DNA of 64,000 nt from Mesorhizobium sp. YM1C-6-2 (GTDB taxonomy: Bacteria > Pseudomonadota > Alphaproteobacteria > Rhizobiales > Rhizobiaceae), in the NCBI RefSeq assembly GCF_003666685.1, contig NZ_RCIZ01000005.1, positions 1-64,000 of the forward strand, read 5' to 3'. The notes beneath the pieces are model-generated. The model was not told the DNA's origin. It saw only the letters and a program-made list of their open reading frames with translations, and did not search any database. The translations under genes and the position numbers were made by a program. Positions within the stretch are counted from its first letter, which is position 1, and each line of letters opens with the position of its first letter. Positions 45,813 through 53,800 of the stretch are shown piece after piece.

Positions 45813-46146
45813 ACGCGCCAGGTCGGCCCTCATTGACATCCTGCGCAACATCGAGCTTGCAGAAAGCTTCGCGCAACACTTGTCGATCGAGCAGTTCAAG
45901 ACCGACATCCAGCGCATATATGCGACCACTCGAGCCCTGGAGATAATCTCCGAGGCTTCGCGACGCCTGCCGGACAACCTGAAAGCGCGGCATCCGGCCG
46001 TTCCGTGGAAGCAAATCGCCGGCGCCGGCAATGTGTACCGCCACGGCTATGAGATGATCGCGGCAGAGGTGCTCTGGCAGACTGTGCAGACAGGACTGAC
46101 CGGCCTTCGCAAGGCCGTCGAGGCTGAACTCGCTTCATCCGGATAA
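45802..46146 (+). CDS. HEPN-domain protein (DUF86, HepT-like) with altered catalytic motif
   Basis: 114 residues, all-helical. The RNase motif normally reads R-x4-H-x-Y; here it is Gly76-Asn-Val-Tyr-Arg-His81-Gly-Tyr83, so His and Tyr remain but the Arg is Gly. This could leave a nuclease that is weak or dead, or shift the Arg to position 80. The Tyr83 target of MNT adenylylation is kept. Partner of the preceding gene. Confidence 0.9.
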   Translation: MPSERARSALIDILRNIELAESFAQHLSIEQFKTDIQRIYATTRALEIISEASRRLPDNLKARHPAVPWKQIAGAGNVYRHGYEMIAAEVLWQTVQTGLTGLRKAVEAELASSG

Positions 46147-46224
46147 GCGTCGGTCCAGGCGAGCAACACTCCGAAACCACCGATTTTTGCAGCCCATGAG
46201 TGCCCACTCTGAAAGGAGCCCTTT

Positions 46225-46791
46225 TTGCAAAATCCACACGACCGTTTCTTCGTGCTGACCGGCGGGCCGGGGGCCGGCAAGACGACGTTGATCGAGGCGC
46301 TGAAGGCGCGCGGCTTTGCGACCACCGACGAGGCCGGCCGCGGCGTCATCCGCGAACAGATGCAGGGCGGCGGCGACGGCCTTCCCTGGCTCGATCGCGA
46401 ACGTTTCGCCGAACTGATGTTCGATTGGGAGCTCCGCTCATATCGGCAGGCGGAGCGGCAGGACGGCCCGGTCATCTTCGACCGCGGCCTTCCCGACACG
46501 ATTGGCTATCTCAGGCTGGAAGGGCTGGAGGTGCCAGCCTGGATGGAAGAGGAGGCGTTGCGCCTCCGCTACAACAGGCGCGTCTTCGTCGCGCCGCCGT
46601 GGAAGGAGATCTACGGCAGGGACGAAGAGCGGCGACAAGACTGGGAAGTCGCCGTGCGCACCCATGCCGTCATGGTCGAGACCTACACGGAGCTCGGCTA
46701 TGAGCTTATCGAGCTGCCGCTCGTCTCCGTGGCGCAACGTGCCGCCTTCGTGCTTGCCGAGACCGGCGCCGAAGTTCCGCCACGGGCGTAG
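46225..46791 (+). CDS. AAA-family P-loop NTPase/kinase-like protein (AAA_28)
   Basis: 188 residues starting at TTG with AGGAG 9 nt upstream; no ATG is available before the P-loop. Walker A is LTGGPGAGKTTLIEAL; a lid-like region and DRGLPDTIGYL follow, resembling nucleoside or zeta-toxin-like kinases. The function is unknown. It is 78 bp downstream of the HEPN gene in the same direction; whether it belongs to the same cluster is unclear. Confidence 0.85.
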   Translation: MQNPHDRFFVLTGGPGAGKTTLIEALKARGFATTDEAGRGVIREQMQGGGDGLPWLDRERFAELMFDWELRSYRQAERQDGPVIFDRGLPDTIGYLRLEGLEVPAWMEEEALRLRYNRRVFVAPPWKEIYGRDEERRQDWEVAVRTHAVMVETYTELGYELIELPLVSVAQRAAFVLAETGAEVPPRA

Positions 46792-46802
46792 CAACCGGCA
46801 AC

Positions 46803-46826
46803 GAAAAGGCCGGGCGGACCCGGCCT
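46803..46826 (-). terminator. Terminator for the MFS gene
   Basis: On the minus strand AGGCCGGG-tccg-CCCGGCCT is followed by TTTTCGTT, 26 bp past the MFS stop. The perfect 8-bp stem could also serve the convergent ATPase gene, though without a U-tract on that side. Confidence 0.8.
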
Positions 46827-46851
46827 CATCCCGACGACGTCCTTCAGTCTC

Positions 46852-48060
46852 TCATTCGGCCGCCGCGACGGCCTCGGCCTCTACGCCTGGCCTCAGCGTG
46901 ACCAGCGTCAACAGGAGCGCGATCGCCGCGCAGACCGCGATGGAAGCCATCATGGGCAGCGGCTTGCCGCTGGCGAAGATGCCGGCGACCGTCATGGCGG
47001 CGACGCCGGTGACCATATGCAGCGTGCCCATCAGCGCGGCGGCCGTTCCGGCGATCTTGCCATGAGCATCCATCGCCAGGACCGAGGTCGTCGGGATGAC
47101 GAGGCCGAGGAAGCCGTAGCCGACGAAAAGCGTCGCCGCGAGCACCCAGAGCGAATCCATCCCCGCCGCCATCAGGACGCTGCCGGCGATCATGGACACA
47201 GCAAAGCCCAGCACCGCCGGACGGACGACGCGAACGAGGCCGAACCTGTGCGTCAGCCAGCCGCTGGTCTGCGAAACCCCGAAGAAGGAGATCGCATTGA
47301 CCGCGAAGAAGACGCTGTAGGCCGACGGCGACAGGCCGTAGTGGTCGATGATGACGAAGGACGAGTTCGCCAGATAAACGAAGAAGCTGGAGACGCCGAA
47401 GCCGCCGATCAGCACCAGGCCGAGGAACGTCCGGTCGCGCATCAGATATCCGTAGCCTCTCCAGGCGGAACCGAAGGAACTGTCGCCCCGGCGGGCGGCC
47501 GGATGCGTTTCCTCCATGCCGAAGGCGAGCAGGAAGAAGCCGAGGACCGCCGCGATCGCGACCGCCCAGAACACGGCCCGCCAGCCGAACGCCTCGATAA
47601 TGAAGCTTCCGGTCAATGGCGCCAGGATGGGCGAGATGCTGAAGACCAGCATGAGCAGCGACATCAGCTTGGCGGCTTCCGGACCCGTATGCAGATCGCG
47701 GACCACTGCGCGCGGCACGACCATGCCGGTGCTGGTGCCGAGCCCCTGAAGCAGGCGGAAGAAGATCAGCCATTCGATGCTGGGCGCGAGGGCAGCCCCG
47801 ATGCTGGCGAGGACGAATACGACCAGGCCGCCATACATGACCGGCTTGCGGCCATACATGTCGGCGAGAGGCCCGACCACCAGCGGAGCGACGGCCGAGG
47901 CCACGAACATCACGACGAGCGTCATCTGCACGGCGAACGGGCTTGCACCGAGGTCGGCCCCGATGGTGGGCAGTGCCGGCAGGTACATGTCGATGGAGAA
48001 CGGTCCGACGGCCGAAACGAGGCCGAGCACAAGTGCGATGCGGAGGAAACCGGAATTCAT
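46852..48060 (-). CDS. MFS drug-resistance transporter, Bcr/CflA type
   Basis: 402 residues from the ATG at 48060, twelve helices. The SIDMYLPALPTIGADLGASP segment and the GPLADMYGRKPVMYGG loop between TM2 and TM3 are typical of Bcr/CflA drug/proton antiporters, with RAVVRDLHTGPEAAKLMS for the second signature. It is divergent from a TetR gene with an operator between, so it is probably repressed by it and induced by its substrate. A bacterial pump of this family can export bicyclomycin, chloramphenicol or other compounds. Confidence 0.95.
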   Translation of the reverse strand: MNSGFLRIALVLGLVSAVGPFSIDMYLPALPTIGADLGASPFAVQMTLVVMFVASAVAPLVVGPLADMYGRKPVMYGGLVVFVLASIGAALAPSIEWLIFFRLLQGLGTSTGMVVPRAVVRDLHTGPEAAKLMSLLMLVFSISPILAPLTGSFIIEAFGWRAVFWAVAIAAVLGFFLLAFGMEETHPAARRGDSSFGSAWRGYGYLMRDRTFLGLVLIGGFGVSSFFVYLANSSFVIIDHYGLSPSAYSVFFAVNAISFFGVSQTSGWLTHRFGLVRVVRPAVLGFAVSMIAGSVLMAAGMDSLWVLAATLFVGYGFLGLVIPTTSVLAMDAHGKIAGTAAALMGTLHMVTGVAAMTVAGIFASGKPLPMMASIAVCAAIALLLTLVTLRPGVEAEAVAAAE

Positions 48061-48185
48061 GATGCAGACTTTCAATTCGATCGCCAGCAGCCGGATTCGA
48101 ACCTGACCGCCGACACAAGAGCGTATGATGCCCGTCTCCGCTGACTCCCCCGCCATCGCAACAGATATCAATACAGTCCAATTTT

Positions 48186-48203
48186 TTAGACAGCGTTGTC
48201 TAA
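48186..48203. promoter_or_regulatory. TetR-type operator between the MFS and TetR genes
   Basis: TTAGACA-GCGT-TGTCTAA is a perfect 7-bp inverted repeat, 27 bp before the TetR start, within an AT-rich tract. It likely overlaps promoters for one or both divergent genes. Confidence 0.75.
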
Positions 48204-48229
48204 TTCGTCAATCCGGGCTACAAAGCTTC

Positions 48230-48910
48230 ATGGCGCTTTCTGACATCGCTCCTGACATCCAGCCGGCCCGAAGCCATGCGGCGAAACGCGTTTCGATCCT
48301 GGAAGCTGCCACTGATGTCTTCTGCCGGGAGGGCTATGCCGGCGCCAACATCGACATGATCGCCGCCGAAGCCGGGGTGTCGCGCCAGACGATCTACAAT
48401 CATCACGGCGACAAGGAAAAGCTCTTCGTCGCCGTCGTGCGCGCGCTGACCGAGCGCGCCAATGCCGGCATCTTCGCCACCCTCGCCACCTTCCCCGATC
48501 ATCCGGCCGACATCGAGGCGGAGCTCGTCGCGTTCGCTGTCAGGCTGAACCGCAACTGCATCTGCAACAGCGACGGCAAATATCTGCGCAAGCTGCTTGA
48601 GGCCGAGGGCCAGCGCTATCCGGAACTCTTTGCCGGCTGGCGCCAGGACGGGCCGGGCAAGATCTGGGCGGCGCTGGCCGCGCGCTTTGCCCGCCTCGCC
48701 CATGGCGGCCATCTCGACGTCGACGATCCCGACGTCGCCGCGCGCCAGTTCATGGCGCTGATCAATGCCGATCTGCACGTTTCCATGGTGCTCGGCGAGC
48801 AGCTCGGCGAGGAGCGCGTGCGCGAGGCCGCGAAGAACGCGGTGCGCACTTTCCTGCGCGCCTACGGCAGGCCGTCCGCCCTCCCCCGGCAATCCCGGAC
48901 GGTCAACTGA
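48230..48910 (+). CDS. TetR/AcrR family regulator of the divergent MFS pump
   Basis: 226 residues from the ATG at 48230. Helix-turn-helix region: RVSILEAATDVFCREGYAGANIDMIAAEAGVSRQTIYNHHGDKEKLFVAVV. The C-terminal domain includes AARQFMALINADLHVSMVLG, close to the TetR_C_7/AefR-like type. Divergent arrangement and the operator at 48186 support local repression of the pump. Confidence 0.94.
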   Translation: MALSDIAPDIQPARSHAAKRVSILEAATDVFCREGYAGANIDMIAAEAGVSRQTIYNHHGDKEKLFVAVVRALTERANAGIFATLATFPDHPADIEAELVAFAVRLNRNCICNSDGKYLRKLLEAEGQRYPELFAGWRQDGPGKIWAALAARFARLAHGGHLDVDDPDVAARQFMALINADLHVSMVLGEQLGEERVREAAKNAVRTFLRAYGRPSALPRQSRTVN

Positions 48911-49039
48911 AACCGATTCCGGTTTCCTGACCGATGCGATAGAACGGACCGGCTTTCAGGTTCCGGAAGTGTCGGGCCGCGCCCCTCAGACACGAATGTC
49001 GTCGTGATCGAGAGGCCGGGTTGGGGGAGGAACTGTTTC

Positions 49040-49735
49040 TTGTCGGCGAGCGAGGCGCTTCGGCATTTTCCGTGGCGCCGGCAGTTGAGGGTCTTCGCCT
49101 TCGCATTGCTGGCGCTGCTTTTGGCGGCCGATCTTCTCCTGATCGGCCTGCATGTCCTGTGGGGATACGACCACTGGATCTGGAACATGGAGGACGAGAC
49201 CGGCCTCAGCGAACGGTTCCAGCACCTGAAATGGGCCGTGGCGGCCGTCCTGCTGCTCATCCTCTTCATGCGCAGGCGCGCCTTGATCTATGCCGCCTGG
49301 GCCCTGCTGTTCGCCTACTTCGCCATCGACGATTCGATCCGGCTTCACGAACGGGTGGGCTCATGGCTGGTGCGGGTGCTCGACCTCAGGAGTTTCGAGG
49401 ACATCTATCTCGAGCATTTCTCGTATTTCTATCTGCGCGCGCAGGAGTTCGGCGAACTCATCGTGGCGGCGAGCCTCGGCGTCATCATCGTCGTCGTTCT
49501 CTTTGTCGCCTGGCCCCGCCCCGACGCTGTCAGCGAGAAGATCGTGGCCAAGCGGCTGATCGCCTGGCTTCTCCTGTTCGCCGTCTTCGCGGTCGGGTTC
49601 GACATGCTCCACACGATGGTGTGGGAAATCTATCCGCCGGCTATCGAACTGGTCGGCGTGATCGAGGATGGCGGCGAGATGATCTGCGCCAGCATCCTCG
49701 TCTACGGCCTGACGCTGGAACTCGCGCGGGCCTGA
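49040..49735 (+). CDS. Multi-pass membrane protein of unknown function with an IDDSIRLHE motif
   Basis: About 231 residues from a TTG with GGAGG 9 nt upstream; a GTG at 49004 would add 12. Five or six hydrophobic helices are visible (FALLALLLAADLLLIGLHVLW, VAAVLLLILFM, LIYAAWALLFAYF, VIIVVVLFVAW, LIAWLLLFAVFAV). A conserved-looking acidic/His motif IDDSIRLHERVG follows helix 3 and the C-terminus has acidic residues (VIEDGGEMI). I do not recognise a named family. Its downstream neighbour is sspB after about 77 bp. Confidence 0.75.
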   Translation: MSASEALRHFPWRRQLRVFAFALLALLLAADLLLIGLHVLWGYDHWIWNMEDETGLSERFQHLKWAVAAVLLLILFMRRRALIYAAWALLFAYFAIDDSIRLHERVGSWLVRVLDLRSFEDIYLEHFSYFYLRAQEFGELIVAASLGVIIVVVLFVAWPRPDAVSEKIVAKRLIAWLLLFAVFAVGFDMLHTMVWEIYPPAIELVGVIEDGGEMICASILVYGLTLELARA

Positions 49736-49812
49736 ACGGGTTCCTATAACTGTTTACGCCGGGCCCAAGCTTGATTACAGCTAATCGGACGATTCAACGG
49801 GCGCCAGACCGC

Positions 49813-50355
49813 ATGGCCGAAGACCATATCCGCTACGACATTCTCGCCCAGGAGGCTTTGCGCGGCGTCATGCGCAAGGTCCTGGCCGAAGTGGCGCGGA
49901 CGGGGTTGCCCGGCAACCACCACTTCTTCATCACCTTCCTGACCGGCGCGCCGGGCGTGCGCGTCTCGCCGCGCCTGCGCGAAAAATATCCCGAGCAGAT
50001 GACCATCGTGATCCAGTTCCAGTACTGGGACCTGAAGGTCAGCGACACCGGCTTCGAGGTCGGCCTCTCCTTCTCCGACGTGCCCGAGCGGCTGGAGATC
50101 CCCTTCTCCGCGGTGCGCGGCTTCTACGATCCGTCGGTCAATTTCGAGCTCGAGTTCGACGTGAAGACCGAGGCGCCTGCAGCGGTCGAGGAGAAGCCCG
50201 CCAAGCCGCAGGCGGATACGAAAGCCGCCGCGCCGGCGAAGAAGTCCGAAGGCAAGAAGAAGCCGGCCGAGGCCGCCAAGGAACCGGCCGCAGAGGCGCC
50301 GCCGGCCGGCAAGGGCGCCGACGTCGTTTCGCTCGACGCCTTCCGCAAGAAGTAG
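49813..50355 (+). CDS. sspB: SspB-family ClpXP adaptor
   Basis: 180 residues from the ATG at 49813 (MAEDHIRYDILAQEALRGV). The globular domain (FFITFLTGAPGVRVSPRLREKYPEQMTIVIQFQYWDLKV) matches alphaproteobacterial SspB, followed by an Ala/Lys/Glu-rich flexible linker and a ClpX-binding tail (GKGADVVSLDAFRKK). It delivers tmRNA-tagged proteins to ClpXP. The ssrA gene lies 4.3 kb upstream. Confidence 0.95.
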   Translation: MAEDHIRYDILAQEALRGVMRKVLAEVARTGLPGNHHFFITFLTGAPGVRVSPRLREKYPEQMTIVIQFQYWDLKVSDTGFEVGLSFSDVPERLEIPFSAVRGFYDPSVNFELEFDVKTEAPAAVEEKPAKPQADTKAAAPAKKSEGKKKPAEAAKEPAAEAPPAGKGADVVSLDAFRKK

Positions 50356-50362
50356 CCTCTCC

Positions 50363-50551
50363 ATGTCGAACGTCGTCAACCTCCGCATGGCCCGCAAGCG
50401 CAAGGTTCGGGCCGCGAAGGAACAGGCGGCCGTCGAAAGCCGCGCCCTCCACGGGCGCTCCAAGGCGGAGAAGCTGCGCGACCGGACGCAGGCTGAAAAG
50501 GCTGCAAGCTTCGTCGAAGGCCACAGGCTCGGCGACAGCGACAAGGCCTGA
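50363..50551 (+). CDS. DUF4169 family small basic protein
   Basis: 62 residues, highly charged. The pattern NLRMARKRKVRAAKEQAAVESRALHGRSKAEKLRDRTQAEK is typical of the family. It follows sspB by 7 bp in the same operon. Function unknown; possibly nucleic-acid binding. Confidence 0.85.
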   Translation: MSNVVNLRMARKRKVRAAKEQAAVESRALHGRSKAEKLRDRTQAEKAASFVEGHRLGDSDKA

Positions 50552-50559
50552 TTGCGACC

Positions 50560-50793
50560 GTGAGCCTGGTCCGCAAGCACTCCGTCACCATTCGCGGCCA
50601 CCGCACGAGCTTCTCGCTGGAGAAACCCTTCCTCGACGATCTGCGCGCCATCGCGGCGACGCGAAACATCACCCTCGCGGCGCTTGTGGCTGAAGTCGAC
50701 GAAGGACGGCCGCGCGAGGCCAATCTTTCCTCCGCGCTGCGGATTTTCGTGCTCGATCAAGCGAAGCGGAATTCGAAGCTCACCGCCGGCTAG
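50560..50793 (+). CDS. Ribbon-helix-helix domain protein (RHH_4 family)
   Basis: 77 residues from a GTG at 50560. The pattern HSVTIRGHRTSFSLEKPFLDDLRAIA and ITLAALVAEVDEG is the RHH_4 fold, a conserved partner of sspB and DUF4169 genes in Rhizobiales. DNA-binding targets are unknown. Confidence 0.85.
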   Translation: MSLVRKHSVTIRGHRTSFSLEKPFLDDLRAIAATRNITLAALVAEVDEGRPREANLSSALRIFVLDQAKRNSKLTAG

Positions 50794-50845
50794 ACGTCTT
50801 CGTCCTGGACATCGCCGCTGCCAACCCCCGCAGCCCGTACCGGGA

Positions 50846-53800
50846 TTAGGGAGCCCCCTGCAACATCCTCATGAAGCCGTCATCGGCAAGCGGAGCAAAA
50901 GCATCCGGCGGAGCATCCGGCCGGCCGACATCGGCGCGCGGACGCGGCGTGTTCTCGGTCCCTGAAGCAGGCGGCGCGGTTTCGGCTTCGCGGCGCGCTG
51001 CCTCCTCGATCGCGCGCGCGGCCCGCTCTTGCCGGATGCGTTCCTCCTGCCGCGCCTTCTCCTCCGCCGCCAGCCGGGCGCGTGTCTCGGCCTCCACCTT
51101 TGCCGCTGCTTCGGCCTCGCGTTTCGCAGCCTCCGCCTCCAGGCGCGCCCGCTCTTCGGCCTCGCGCCTGGCCTTCGCCTCCGCTTCCAGCCGTGCCTTT
51201 TCCTCCGCTTCGAGCTTGGCGGCGGCTTCCGCCTCCAGGCGGGCGGCCGCCTCGGCCTGCTGCCTGGCTTCCTCGGCGGCGATCCTGGCGCGCTCCTCGG
51301 CCGCTCTCCTCGCCTCCGCCTCGGCTTTCAACCGGGCCTTTTCGGCCTCGGCCTGCCGCTCGCGCTCCTCCGCCTCCGCTTTCAGCCGGGCTTCTTCTTC
51401 GGCCTTGCGCCGCGCTTCGGCCTCGGCTTCCGCCTTGCGCCTCGCCTCTTCCTGCTCCTTGCGCCATGCCTCGGTGGCGCGGTCGTGCTCTTGCTGCAGC
51501 GCCGCGTAGTAGCGCGCCTCACGCCGCAGCCTCTGCTTTTCGAGAAGCGCCGACTGCATCCCCTCGACCCGCGCCTGCTCGGTCTCCAGCGCGCGCTGCG
51601 TCAGGAACTGCGCGAGCGGCTCGCTGTCGAAGCGGCGGACCGGCGCCCTGATCGGACCTTGCAGGCTGAAGCGCAGCGCCGGCTCCGAGCCCACCAGCGC
51701 TTCCTGTCCGGCTTCATAGGTCAGCGTGCCGTCGATAGAGACCTCGCCGGTGTTGAAGTCGGTCTGGAGATTGGCCTCGATCCTTCCGGCGGCATTGCTC
51801 AGCGTCAGTGGCGGCGCGCGCAGCACGCCCGCCGCGACCGTGAACGCCGCCTCGCCGGGATCGGCCTCAAAGCTGCCGGCGCCGGCGACGATCGGCGCAA
51901 AACCCGCCGTCTTGGCCGCGTCGATGTCCTTGCCGAACTCGTCGGCGCGGGCGATCAACTGAGGCAAGGCGAGCGGGTTGACGCCGTCGACCACCAGCGA
52001 GCGGAAGGCCGCGGTGCCCGAGCCCGAAAGCGTCGCCACCAGCCCGCTGACCGACTTGCCGCTGGCCGAGAGCGCCGTCGACATGTCGCCCGAGCCGCGC
52101 AGGCCGGCGTCGCCGAGGGCAGACGCGATGTCGGCGCCGGAAAGCTTCATCTGCGCGGAAAGGAGCCCGGTGCCGTCATTGTTCTTGAGCTCGAACAGAC
52201 CGGTCAAGGCGCCGCCGTGCAGCTTGCCGGAAACATCGGAAAGCCTGAGGCTCTGGTCGTCGAGCATCAGCGCCAGGCTGGCGTCGTAGACGCTCACCGC
52301 CGGCCCCGCCGTCACCGTCGCGGCCGAGACGCCGAGCTCTGCGCTGAACGGCGCGGTGACCTTCGGCGCAAAGGGAACGGACGACCAGCCATCGCCCGTG
52401 CCTTCGAGCGCCGGCTCGCCGAGCACCATCGCCGCCAGCGGCTCGAGATTCATCTCGTCGAGCGTCAGTTGTCCGGTGAGGTGCGGCTTGCCGCTCTTGA
52501 CCGCCGCGTTGAGGTCGCCGGCGACAGCGCCCTCGTTCACCGTTCCCGTCAGCCGGTCGAGCACGAGCAGCCCGTCGGCGTAGTCGGCATCCGCCTCCAG
52601 TTCGACGCGCATGCCGGTACCCATCGCCGGCAGCGCCACGCTCGCCGTCATCAACCACGGCTCTATGTCCGGCGCGCTGAGCCGCGCCGCGCCTTTCACG
52701 GCGACGCCGCCGTCGGCGAGCCTCGCCGTGCCGGCAAAGCCGGTCGAGAAGTCGCCTGCCCTCAGGCTGGCCGAGGTCGCCATCTCGCCCGACAGCTTGC
52801 CCTTCAGCGAGAAGTCGGTCTCGCCGGGGCCGGTGAGCCCGAGCGGCAGCACCGGCAGCCCGTAAAGCGCGAGCAGCTCGGTCGCATCGTCGTTGCGTCC
52901 CGAGAGCACGACCGAAACGTCGGCGTCGGCCGCCTGCCCCGGCCGGGCGCTGCCCGACATCGTCGCCGACAGGGCCGTGCCGCCGGCGGTGCCGTTGGCG
53001 CTGGCGGCGATGCCAGTGGTGCCGTCGTCATTGGCCGCGGCGGTCGCCACGACGTCGAGCCGCGCATCCTGGAACAGGCCGGGATAAGCCGCGGCGCGCG
53101 CCTGCAGCGCCTGGACCATCACGTTGGCCCCATAGCGGCCGGCGGCCGCGTCGAGCAGCGGCGCGAGATCGACGGCGATCAGCGAGGCATCGATGTTGCC
53201 GGAGGGGTTTTCTGGGAAGTCGCGCACGGTGCCGGTCGCGCTGACCGTCGCGCCGGCAAGGTCGCCAATCGACAGGCGGTCGATCTCCAGCAGACCCTCG
53301 CGCAGCCTCAACGCCGTATCCACCGATTGCGCCGTCAGGCCGGCGGCACTGACCGGACCGGCCTTCACCTCCAGGTCGAGGTCGCCGTCGGCGAAACGGT
53401 TCACGCCGACATCGCTGACGAAAAGCGAGGCGAAGGCAGCCAGTCCGTCGACGTCGAGCGCGCCGCCGGAGAGTTTCAGCACGGTCGCCGGTTTTGCGTC
53501 CAGCGGCTGCCGGCGCTCGGCCTCGCCGCGGAAGGTCGCGCTGCCGAGCCCGAGTTCCAGATTGCTGAAGGCCTGGCGTTCCTGCGTCAGGTCGACATCG
53601 GCGCGGAAGCCGGCGGCGGGAAGCCGCCTGATCGCATCGTCGACATCCTGCGCGACCCAGGCGGCGAAGCCCGAGGGCTGGCCGACCGCGAGCAACAGCG
53701 AGCCCGAGAAGCCGAAATCGCCTTCGGTGCGCAGCATGCCGTCGGCTTCGAGCGTCGAACGTCCGGGCAACGTCGCGGCAAGCGACTTCACCGTCCAGCC

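Noticed and set aside
50980-51630. Tandem repeat array in the AsmA gene
   Set aside because: The DNA repetition follows from the coiled-coil codons (Ala/Glu/Arg); not a separate DNA repeat.
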